Origin: Gymnorhina tibicen
Taxonomy: Eukaryota > Chordata > Aves > Passeriformes > Artamidae
Assembly: GCA_013399875.1 (NCBI GenBank)
Contig: VXAZ01006360.1
Span: 434,001-498,000, forward strand
DNA: 64,000 bases
Direction of reading: 5' to 3'
Shown here: positions 26,101 to 39,000 of the stretch, in pieces
Layout: the number at the start of each line of letters is the position of its first letter
Position numbering within the stretch: the first letter of the stretch is position 1
Notes under the pieces: model-generated
What the model was told of the DNA's origin: nothing
The model's input: the letters and a program-made list of their open reading frames with translations, nothing else
Databases searched by the model: none
Program-made: the position numbers and the translations under genes

Positions 26101-29100
26101 TTTTCAAGAGCAGAAACCCTTATCAAGAACTTCTATTAACTCCAGAACTGTGCTGTATTAAAATGTCTGCATTAGTAACTCTGTAATAATTTACTGCAGA
26201 CTGCTTCTAAATTTTTAAGAGGTGAAATAAAAATCTCTTATCACATTAATTAATTAATTAAAAACAGTAGTTGCAATTTCTAAGATTTTATGATTCATTG
26301 TACAAGTCTAATAATTGAGCTTTGCTGCCTTTCACAGATGAAATACCTAGATAAAAATCCTTCTTGAATGATAAAACCATGTTTAAATGGTATTTAAAAG
26401 TCACTGTAGCTTTATTAGCAGTAGCAACATTTCAAATGATTATCAGTAGTACAAAATTATGTTCAATTTTCATAGAATTATAATATTACTATGGTCTTCA
26501 TTCAGTTTGGCCACAGCTATCCTTTTTTAGGCCTTTGTGAAGTCAAAGTTCCAAGGTCTACTTCCTTCCAATTACAGATTACAAATGTCCCTTACTGAAA
26601 GATTTCAGCATTACTTTTGTCAATTCCACCACAAGAAAAAGGCAAGCTAATCTCAGGCAGTGAGAAACTACAATTAGAAGCTTTTCAATGAAATAAGTTT
26701 AATTGATTAAAAAACAGAATTAAAAAACCTCCACACTCTAAAGCATTAACTATAAAAGTTTTTGTTATGTACTGCATTTTTTAAAAAACTGTTCCCAGTA
26801 CAGGAAGTTTTGGCAGTCCTAAGTGTTGCTTGCTTTTCAGCATTACACACCATCTCCAGCAAGGGGAGCCCATACCTCACACACACCTGAATGTCTATTT
26901 TTTACTCTTTCGAGGAGTCAGTTTCTGCTTTTTGAATCCATGGTCAAGCCAGGTTATTATGTAATGCTTGTTCCAATAACTTTTTTTAGAAGTATTTTGC
27001 ACAAGTGTTAACAAGTTAGATGAGTAATACTTAGTAACATAGTATGTACTCAACATACTACTGTCAAGGACAAACTTCCATGTGAAAATTCTCATTTCTG
27101 CACTGAATTCCAATGCACATTTGGGCACTATTAATTGCACATCAAGGAATTCAGTGTACTGAGTACTTAGTGTGACAACATTATCCTTCAGGCAAACCCC
27201 AAAATTATTTAACCTGACTCTAAAGATAGCAGACAAAAAGAAGGTTGGACCATGACAGGCAGAGATGAAGTCAGGCCAAAAGTTTATAGTTACATTTCTC
27301 TTTGATTGATTTATTCAGTCTAAATTTAAGTAACAGAAATGCAATAGCCGCAGTTAAAAAAATATGCAGCTGTAAAGCAGTTTCTGTTGCAACATCCCAA
27401 GATAATAAATGCTAACATTTGCATTTGGCTTAAGATTTGAGTGACAGGAGGCATCTATCTGTTCCAAATGCACAAGCTAGTCTGTGCCACTCCTTTCATT
27501 TACAAGATTAAAACTGTAACAAATATAGGTTAACACAGATCAAATTCTGCACTGATTGAAGCACCTCTAGGTTTCTCTGTTAGAATATTCATCAGTGAAA
27601 TGTTAACTTAGCTTCACACCATCATGAGCTAAATTCAGTTTGTTCAATTTACCAGTATCAGAATTCTTATATTCCACACTCATTTCCCTTATGGAGCTGA
27701 TTCCTTACATATGTTGTCTTTTATGGTTTTATAATCAAGAACACTGAGGCAAATAGCAAATATTGCCAACTAAAGAACAAAACTAAGAATGAAACACCCC
27801 TGTGAAGGGGCTTCAGTCCTGAAGTCTTGGGTGGTACAAGTGTGACTCCCAGAATGGCATCTGAATGGTAGGACAGGAAAATTTCCTTAACAGTAAGCTA
27901 AATGTTTGCATTTATCACTCAGTATTTCTGAGTGGTCTTGGTTTCAATCTGATGCTTTTGACAGTTTCAATATCTTTTAATACCTAAATACCCTTCTACT
28001 TTAGGGCGACTGGAAAAACATGGCCTACTTTGCATATTAGTGCTATGTCTCAGTGTATTATGACAATAAAACCCTGGAGAAATACAAAACAAAAGCAGCA
28101 CTAACAGAAGTCCACTAATGTACCTGACTTTCACGATGAACAGCTTAGTAACTGTTTCTATTGGACAGAAATCACTATTTTTGCCTAGCTGATTGTTTCA
28201 GCTTTGTTTCTTTATGGATTCTTCTATTAAGCTAGTTATGCACCTGCACCAATAAAGGCAGATGGAAGCAGGATATTTTAATAGTCAGTATCTTTCAAAA
28301 AATAATAAACAAAAAAATGCAGAAGAGAGAGCAGCAAAATTAACTGCTAATTTGAGTACAACTTTTATAAATTCTTATAAATAAAGCAAGTAAATAAAAC
28401 TACACTGAAAATAGTTCTTGGAATTAATATCATGGGAAAAGTTGTTTTGCCAGAGTTGAAAAGAGTGAAACTTCACTCATTGACTTTTGACACTACATAT
28501 TCCAGAGCAAATTAAAGTGCATCCTCTGAGGTATTTAGTTGTATAAACATCCCTTGGAGAGTACTGTCTTTTGTCCTTAGCCACATGGGGCATTCACCAC
28601 ATACTCATGTTTCTGAAAACACAAAATTAAGTAAATTATATATGGAACACCTACCATTGTCACTGTCTCCTTCAGATGGGATACTGTAGCTAAAGTTGTC
28701 CCATGTTTGTGCCTGTGTAAGTGTGTTGAAGGAGATAGGAGGAAAACTGAGGGATGGGTCTGCTGGAAGGGGAGTGATAACCAGTCCAATCATAGTGGTA
28801 ATAAGGACCGGAGTGGGGATAAAAGTGGGCAGCAGCATTTCATATATGGCATTAGGATTGTATGGTAATGGCGAAGATGTAATTCAAAGGTGATTAATAC
28901 AAAATGCATAAATTTTGAGAAAAGAATGAAAGATGGTGCAGAATAAAAAGAACGAAAAGTTAAATGTTAGTACTTGCAAATCATACATTATATGTGCAGT
29001 TAAGGCTGTTAAGCTTAGCAAGATCATTGTAACCATAAAACTTCACACAACTTGTTACAACCAAGTTTTAAGAAAAAGTACCCATAGATTTTACATTAAA

Positions 29101-32100
29101 GCCTGATAAAAACCTTGACTCTGAATCAGAAGGCAAATATACCAGCTGTGAAATTTCAATAAGGAAACTTTCACAGAACAAAAATTTTGATGTATTTGTG
29201 TAACTATGTAATAGGAACACTTCTCACAAAGACAAAGAAAATTTATACATCCATGTGAAAACATTATTACATTACAATTTCCCAGCTGATTTTTGAAGTA
29301 GCAACTACATTATCACTTGGATTCGCATTTTGTTGAAGGATGTTCAGTAAGTACATGTACCACAGATGTTTTCCTTTCATTTTAATTCACTTAATAATAA
29401 ATGAAGCACTACTTTTTTTTCTTGCTAACTCCCCCAGCAATAAATTCAAATCTACAATGGGTCCACCATGCTATCTAAGTACTGGTCCTCCGTAACTTTA
29501 ACAGCCTTCTCAGGGACAAGAACAGGCATAGAATACCCCCAGAGGGTGATCCTGAGTTTGTACAACAAGCTTTGGCAAACTTGCACCATAGACAACATAG
29601 TCTTGTAACAAACACAACTTCATGAATGATTTGACTGGGCTCCCTGAAGCACACAAAACTCTATAATTCCACAGAAGCTGCAACAGTCTGCTGCAGAATA
29701 TTCACCAGGAAACTGTAAAAGCATGTCATGCCTACAGTTCATGACCACCCATGAACTCATGGAGCTAAACTTGGACAGCAATACAGACCCTGTTCTCCCT
29801 ATCTATTCTGCCTTCTCTCCTTCAGCTAGTCACAACACCACCTCTTACTGTTCCCCAGATCCTTCAGCGGAAATTTTTATTCCTTCCCCACCACATCTAC
29901 TCTGCACTTCTGTATCTTGTCTTGACTGTGGCAAGGATTTCTGCCCAAGTTTTCCTCAAAACTCCGTTCCACAGTGTTTCAGAACCAGATACTGACACTC
30001 TTAAAATATCCCCTTCCTGAATCTCTTCATCCTTTCGAAGCTTCACACTGGTTTCCCATTTTCTGACAGAGATTTAAATCTCTTTTCTGCCTTTCACAAT
30101 GATGCTGCTCCTTAATGAATGCTTTCTGTATCTGATCACGTTCCTTACCACTTCTGCAAAAAAACCTATTAATTCACTCATTTCTTGTTCTTCTACATGT
30201 ATCTCCACATTTATCTACTGAATCCTACACACAAGCAACATTCATGTTCCTCAGACTAGAGATTATAAACTACCTCTGCTCTAAATGCTAAACCATAAAC
30301 ACAATTTAAGATTGCTGCATAGATCTAAGAGCAACTAAAACCACTTAATATTAGAAGAGAGTCCAAAGTAAGGTTTCAGTAAGCACAGAAAGTCCCTCTT
30401 TTCTGTCATTCCAAACTATATTCAGAAGGAACTTAATCATGTAGGATTTCTCCTTCCCACAATTTTGGAATCTGTATTAACATGATAATAATTCAGACAG
30501 TGTCACATAAAACTTCACCCTAAACTTCTTTCCAGAGCTCCACAGCTGTCTCTCTTTAGACTTTTCCCAAGGCTGGGTCACTGCTTCTGGCTATTGGGAC
30601 ACCAGATCAGCTGAACCTGAGAGTCAGCACAACTTAAACTCTGAGCAGAGTCAACACTGGGTAACAAAACACAGATCTATGGCAAAAGATAAACAGTCTG
30701 ACTCTGGTAGCAACTGGGATTCTCAACTATTTTCCAAAGTACACAGATAATGCCATTAGGGAAGAAAACAAATGGAAGGAATAAATATCCAAAGATTAGA
30801 AAAACAGTAACGAGCACTCAAACGAGAGAAAAATACTGTTAAGTTTCAATGATATGCTCCAACTAACTTGAAATACAAGCATGTCTACCATAGATACTAA
30901 TATTGTGCTTCAAATTCTCTACAAGTCACCCAAACTGAAGGCACTAGATCTACATACAAGTAATGTTATGCTACGTAAACAGTTACAAGGGAACAACTTC
31001 TCACTTCAGAATTCAAAGTGCTTTGTGACTTTGAGTCTTGTCAGTGCTTGTTTCAGCCTCTGACAGCACAAATTTTTTGTCTGTGTTGCTGTCAATTTGT
31101 TCAGCAGAAACCAAGAAACACAGTCACCTAGAAATGGCACAGAACAAAAGCAAAAAGTACTCTTGATTGCAAGATGTATTAGAAGATACTCAGACTTGAA
31201 GGTCTGGCACATTAAAGACAGCATAACAAGACCTTGCCAACTCTCAATTTCAACAATTAGCACACTCTTAACATTTTAATCAATTCATGGATGAAGGAGC
31301 GAGAATTTAAATTTATTAGCTATTTTGAGTGATGCCTTTTCAGAGAGCTAATGAACTTCCCAAGAGGAAAACTACAGCTGTAAGAAAATTGTTTATTTTC
31401 AATGGTATTTTTTTAAGGTTTCCAAAATTAATGTGAATTTGAAAAGTCCATACTCTCTCAAAATATTTAAAATAAAGAAGGAAATAATCTGAAAAATTAA
31501 AAAATCCTCTGTCTTTTTACCTTTAATGTAAACTTCTGACCCTTGGAAAAAAATGTTTCAAGAAATCTAAACACATTCATTACCTTTCAAAACATTTTCT
31601 TTGGGTACTTTGGATTCTTTCTGTCAGCCATCAGACAAGAATTTTCCCAATGTTTTGCCTAGCTTAAAAATGAAAGTATGAAAGAATCTTCAGTCCTGAA
31701 TACATATCAGTATGTGCTAACACAGAAGTTTAAACCACTGTGGTTTATCCTCTGGAAGCATTTACATTTGTGTGTGTACTTCAAAAAACTGGAATCTTTA
31801 CCAGAAGTCTAGAACAGTTTACTTTCACCTTTCCAAGAGACATAAACCATTATGAAATTATGATGAGGAGGGAAAGTCAAAGAGAAAGCAACATTCATTT
31901 TAAATAGATGAAAATAAACACAGTGAAAATAAACTCTCAAATTTCAGAAAAAAATATGGTTGTATATATTTTCATTGAAAATTTGCCACTATTTTTTCCA
32001 CAGAGCATGATGGATGCATTTTAGTTAGAACACTTCAATGTTCTTTTAATGTTGCACTTGGATTTAAGAGATTTATAGAAGCAACTAATTAAAATGTAAG

Positions 32101-35100
32101 CTCTAACAAAGTTAAATAGTTAAAACTCATTAAGACTATTTAACTTCATTAAAGCTTACATTTCCAGTAAGTTTTAACATTTCCCCTAAGGCCATTAAGA
32201 ACTGAAATGAAAAAACCTATTAAAATAAACTACAAACTAAGCTAAAAAAGTTTCCTGGATCACAGAAATGCTGGATCTCTGCACTAGCTCAGGTCTATGA
32301 CACTAAAGCAGTATATAATTAACAAGTACAAATTCCAACCAGTGATAGAATGGTTCAAATGTACAAAAACTTGCACAAACTTTTAAAGGAAATACAAGGA
32401 AGAAACTACAGACCTGCCAAGCAAACCAGCTTGAAAAGGAAAAACATGCAGGCTTCACAAACATGCCAGTATTTTCAGTCATGTACTACTTCTGTCTGCA
32501 AATATTCCTTATGTGTTAGCAAAACAGCAGAAGACAAAATAACATGCAGCTTTACTATGCCTTTGCAAGGTTTCCTTTTTGCTTCATGGTGCTACATAGC
32601 TAATATACAGTGCTTTTATCTGAAACTGGACGTAAAGTTTTACTATTGCCAAGTTCCCCTATCTTACCATGGTATGAATTTAAGGTAAGATGACCGAAAC
32701 TAGATGTGATCAGGTGAGAAACTGTGCAGTAATGGTTCTATCTTAGTGACTGTAGCATCTTATATGGAAAAGAAAATAAATTCATTATTATTACGAATTA
32801 AATTTATTATTAAATTCATTCATTATTACTCATTATTAAGTTTACTGCAACCATAACATGACCGAAAGACACTACAGTATTGGCATACTCAAAGCTATTC
32901 AAATATATGAATTTCAGTTAGCACAGTGCAGAAAATCAGCAGGTTTTAATCAACTGACTTTGGTCAGTTCAGTGAGGCTATACACAGCTGCAATATAATC
33001 AGGGGAAGATCTAGGACTTGTGCACATCTGGTCTTGAATCATGTTACTTGCAGGTTTCGTTACAAAGGACTGCAAACATTGCAATCCAGTCTTTCCAGAA
33101 ATTCTCTCAAGAAAAGAGTCACTAGGCTATTTTGCCCTCACCTATTCTAGTCATTCACTATAAGAAATCTGGGCCCGGATATGCCAAGATTCCAAGTGCA
33201 TGTTAAATTAACGCTTGAACAAGAAGTCACAGTCTTGCATATTTTTCCACAAAGCAGCTTCCAGTCGCCAGCAGCAGATAGCACTGCGGGCTCAGAACAC
33301 AGCCCACATCCAGTGAAAGCAGCAACATGGCATAGGCCCCTTTGCTTTCACACATCTTTCTCCTGACAGTGATATTGCAATATTGCCACTGAACTATGCA
33401 ATATTACTCAATGTTTTATTTTCAACAAATCCTGAAAGGACCCATTTGCTCATCATTTAACCCATATTTTAAATATATATAGAAATATCAACATTTCTTA
33501 ATCATCAGGAACAAGACAGAGACAGAGTTTAACATTCCAACAACCTAAGAAATGCAACTGAACAGATCTAACTGTGTATCACAACTACATGAGAAACTTA
33601 AAGTACCTTCCTTCATAAAAAAAGCTTTCTAACACTTTAAAAAAAAACCCAACAAAAACCAACTAAATCTATGGGTACAATTTCATAAACATTTTCTTGA
33701 AGTTTCACAAGCAGTTTAACAAACTGCTGCCATTATTGCCAAGTATTTTGTTATGGACACTACGAGCTTGTAGGGTTTACCAGCACTTGATTAAAAGCAT
33801 TTGTGGTGAATGACAGAAACCAGAACTCCAGTCTTAGGATGCTGAAAGATTCTGAAAACCTAGAGGTGACAAAACCTCTTTACAGGTGACGTGGCATGAC
33901 TTAGTATTGACTACCTCAGCACAGAGAAGATAAAAACTGAATTAAATCACGTAGCTAATCCTGTTTTTAAAGGAAGCTGTTATCCAAGTCCTCAAATACA
34001 TATCTAAGTTTGAGAGGTTTTTTGTTCTTACTTGCTTTTAGGTTTTGTTTTCAAACAAACTGCTGCACGTTAAAAGACTGGTGGTTATGCAGATACAGTG
34101 CATTGCAAATTCATTGAACTCAGCTGCTGGCTGAAGTAAAGATCTAACCTTCCCATAATGTTTGATCTTTACTCAAGCATAACTACTGAGACTCAATGAA
34201 GTGAAAAATTTTCAAAGCAACACAAGTGTTTTCCAAAATAGCCTAATTATTCACATATATTATTCAGCAAAATCTAAACTGTATCACTACATACTAATCA
34301 AGAAAAAAATCTTATTTCAATTAGTATGTCAGCACGGATGACAAATATGTATATACATATAAAATATGTGTAGTTATATCCAAACACATATTTTTTAAAT
34401 ATACATACATGTAACTTTATAAAACACCCAATTTACTAGTAATAGATGAAAATTGATCCATATATAATGTGCCAAATAAGTACTTCTTACAAATTCGATC
34501 TTGATTCAAAACTAGAAAACCTTAAAATATTCTAAGCTTCTTCTAACTGTTGTACAGAAAATGTTACATTGCTTACTTCTTAAAGGGGAAAAACAGAGAT
34601 ATCTAATAATAATAGAGATGCAAAAAACCCCAAACCAGTACACACAAATTGGTTTCCCACATTACCTGATCGTGGCTTCAGGCCAAAAGGGATTGTGGTG
34701 TTTGTAGTAGGAGACATTGCTGGACTTTTATCCTTATTCTGTGTAATTCAAGAACATAAAGTTAGAATAACACCCAGAATATAGCTCAGCATATATGACT
34801 ATGCAAAATGCAGAAGTTAACAATACTGCATGCTATAACTATTCCACCATAATCTGATCACAATACAGTCCCGAACCTATGATAATCTCCCTTTTTTACT
34901 GTACCCTATTCCCCTGCTAGAAAAGATGGGTTTCTGACAAAAGAGAGCAAGATATTGCCCCTAGTTATAAATAAGCTCAATAATTTCTCAGTTTTCTCCC
35001 ATGTCATCACTTGGTTCCACCAAACATACATTTTGTGGCAGAGTACATTTAGAAAAACAAGGCAAAGGCATGTTTTTTCCTTAGACACGTTTGTTTCTTT

Positions 35101-36020
35101 TACAGAATTAATTACCATTCTGCATGGTATTTTCTACGCAACACTGAATTTCTGTGTTAAATATAGAAAATAGGAAATTAAGCATATGCCTCAGAGCAGG
35201 ATCTCCCCTGACCCTGAACTAGGCTAAGAGCTGGAACAGGAAGAATGGAGGAGCAACATACAGGAGAAGGGAAGGTATCATCATCATACCACCAATGGCA
35301 ACACAGAAAGAGTCCTATGACCAAACTCCATAATCACATTTAAAAAGAGATTCCGCTGGGAGCTACAGAAGTCCCATCACCAAGACTGGTGGACGGTGGC
35401 TGGGTGCTCACGAATTTGCAAGATGCTTATGCCCAATGCAATATAGAGGGAGAAGCCCTATTTCTGCACAAAAAAAAATGTGAAGGTAAATAATCTCCAC
35501 AAGGAGCTCCATATGGTTTTTACCTTTTTGATCTTACAATGAGATTCACACTAGAAAGCTACAGGATCAATAAAATCAGATTCCTCTCTGAAAACTAATC
35601 AAGGACATAACACAAGTGTGCAAAACAAAATTGCACTGAAATCAATAAAAAATCTTGTTGAACAAGGAAGAATTAAAAAAAGAAAAAATTTAAAAAATGT
35701 GTCAGAATGGAGAAAATGTAAAAAAATTAAATGTTTTATACTAAACTGCATAACTCAGAACCAAGCTGATCAGGAAGTATATTTTTATACCCTATTAAGT
35801 CTCTGAGATGACAAGATTAAACCACACGCCAAACAAACCACATATTCATTTCTGATGAGCTCAGTCATATGTTCTGTGGAATTCAGTTATGTTTCATTCA
35901 GTCTATGAAATATTCATATAAAATATATAAGAGACAAACAAGTGACATCTTACCTCATTGTGAGAGGTTTGCCCGCTTGTGTTCCAAACAATTAGATCAT
36001 TCTGCATGTTTGGAAAGTTT

Positions 36021-36051
<31 letters not shown>

Positions 36052-39000
36052 AAAACATTTCAGAAATTATATTAGTGATGCACAGCAATGAGACATTTTA
36101 CTAATTATAGTCAGATACACATTAATGCTTAATTCTTTTTTTCACTGAAACCATTAATTTGCATTAATAATAAATACTTTTATTGCTAGCTGAAGAACAT
36201 TTTTTAAAAAGCATGTGGAAGCTATTCATACAGATTTTTCATTAACTTTTTAGCTTCAATACTATATAGGACTATAACTGCATTTATAAGAATTTAATGT
36301 TTGTTGGTTAAAATGCAGCATACTTTTTAAAATTAAACTACCACAAGGGTTTAATTTGCAAATATAGATTTTCAATACAGATTTGGAGAAGAATTCTGTA
36401 AACAATTAAATTTATAACTGCAACGTAACATACTTTTTGTTACCACTTCTGTTATAGTTACATTGGAAACATGTATACCACATTGATAAATATGAAATAT
36501 AATCATTAATTCAGCATCAATCATAACTCAGCAGAAAGATAACTGGCATAAGTAAAAGTAAATTATAATTCAATTCAAAGCAATTTCCCTAAGGCCACTT
36601 TTTTTTTTAATTGACAGAAAATGGAAACAAAAGAGAGCACTTGGAACACTAGGTCCCAACAGTCACAGAGCTTTCCAAAAGTTAGCAAAATGGGAAGGAA
36701 GATTACACACCCATTTTGCTTCATGACCTTTCTTGGCCACTTTTCAAGATTAAAAAAAATTCTTCAGCCTTAGACATCTTTCATAATATTAGCTCAACCA
36801 CTGTATTGCCTAGAATAAACAGAGAGGAATCTTACTCATCTGATCCTAGCCAGTTCTACCTGGGGACTTGCATGCTTGAGCACTTCTATTTTATTCTAGT
36901 CAGAATTTTGAATTGAATGAATTCAGAATGCTGGATTGAATTCATTTAGTAACACAAGTAGCAACACAAGTGCTTACTGTACTGCACAGAACACAGCATG
37001 ATTAAAAACTTGCTCTTGCAGGACATGTTTCCATTTCACACAGTCTGCCTAGTATTTTCACCTGCATAAGACAGTCCAGATCAGACCCCCACAAGTGTTC
37101 AGGAAGATTTTGTTTCTTTTGGAGAGGCGAATTAGTGGTGTATCTTTGCTAAACAGTTCACGACAATACAGAGACCACTTTGACACTGAATTAGCCTTAT
37201 CTGTTAACCTCAACAATGAAGTAAAGCTGCTCCAAATAAAGTGTGGTAACCCAAACATACAACAATATAACAAAGGAGATTAACCAACTCCATTTTTTGA
37301 TGTTTTAAAGAAAAACTAAGATTAACAAAGTCACAAATTTATCACAGGAGTGTTTGATATTATGATGATGACTATACAAGAATAGTTGAAAAGCATTAAG
37401 ATAAACAAAAAAACCACCTATTTCTGGATGCAACAGACAGTATTAAGGTACTGCCAATATAGACAGCATCTTCTGTAATTTTGTTCTCACAATCTGCTTG
37501 CAAAGTGCAGTCACAAATTCCCCATATAGCGAGTTCTGAAGTAGTAACAAATGCCCCAAATATTTAATTTTTTTTGTAGTTCTTCATTTCTGGATCGTAA
37601 CAGTGTAGAAATCTTAAAATATTTTTGAAACTTTAAAACTATCACCTCAACCTATATACAGTCTGTTTGCCGTATTAAATACAATTTAAAAACCCTGCTG
37701 TTAATATAAACTTAGAAGCTTATGTAACTACAAGAATATTTGGGGTAAGGGGGGAAGAGGAATCAGGTATTTCATTTTCCTGAAGATCTAACTTTGAGAT
37801 GACTTTTTTTTCCAGGGGAATGCAACCCCTGCAGCTACTATCCTTTTTATTGGATAAAAATACTTTTATTAAATGTATTATATAAGTTCTTTCCAAAGGA
37901 ATAGGTCTTAATCAACTTTCCATTTACAGTCAAACCTTGAGATTCATGCTAAGGCCAAAAAAAAAAAAAAAAATTAAGCCAAATCCTCACAGTGGGGCAT
38001 TATCCCCACACACAAATTGACAGAATGCAATGATCCCATTCCAAATGTTTCCATATTTACTGCATCTGGACACCTCCATACCTGGCTCAATGACCATTTT
38101 TCACCCTGTTCACAAGTTCTCGATTCAGGCTTTGCTTTCTCCATAATCAAATCCCTCCTCCTCTGGAATTCCAGCTCCTCTTCAGCATTTTCTCTCTGTA
38201 AGATAAATAACTCTTCTGTCTGTACTACTGGAAATAGAACTTTTTTTTTTTTCCCATAATATTACCTTGAAGTATTTCTTAAAAATACTGTGACGAAAAG
38301 CAGACACAGAAGTAAGCAGATACTATAGAAGTGCAGTTCCAGCACTAACAGGTGGATAATGTAAATCTAAAACAACTACTTCACAAAATACATCAGTTCA
38401 CCAGATACAGAACAAATAATAAGCAACATATATCACACTGTAAAACTCAAAGCCCATACTTTTAACTATACTCTGTAACTATAGTGACAGTACTCTGGAA
38501 AAACACTAATTTTTATTTTCCAAAATATTCTGGGGTTATCCTTAGTGCATATACTCTTTTTCTACACCAAAAGATGGAGATAGGGGGTCAAATAGTAGAT
38601 GATGATGCATAGCTGAACTGGCATACAGGGAGAGAGGGCGGGGAAACGAAAATGCAAAAGTAGCTGATAAACACATAAAAATTTTACACATACACACACA
38701 GAGACAAAAAAACCCAACCAAACAAACAAAACCCAGAACAATTCCATAAATATGTTAAAGAAGAACTAGTTTTGTCCTTCAGCCTACTTACTTTTTACCT
38801 TCCCTACTTGGCAGATTGATGAAATTGTGGGCTCATTTTCTGTCTTTCCCCCCCAGAATATTTTGTAATAATACACTCATTAACGTACCTGACCAAGAGA
38901 AGACATATCCATCTGTATTTGACCACTATGTATAAAGACAAAGGCAAATATGTAATTCATTGTGTAGCAACTTGAACATCATGCATCTAACAAATAATTT

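Larger units (their letters stand above)
28763..34665. other. LRCH1 intron 15
   Basis: A 5903-nt intron. It contains a degraded LINE ORF2 relic around 29950-30250, a 72-nt hairpin at 32092-32163 and an AT-rich ATT repeat patch around 32780-32840. No other gene is recognised. Confidence 0.8.

Noticed and set aside
36916..36946. 10-bp inverted repeat around an 11-nt spacer
   Set aside because: Built on a GAATTC-containing palindrome within AT-rich DNA; no extension of the stem.
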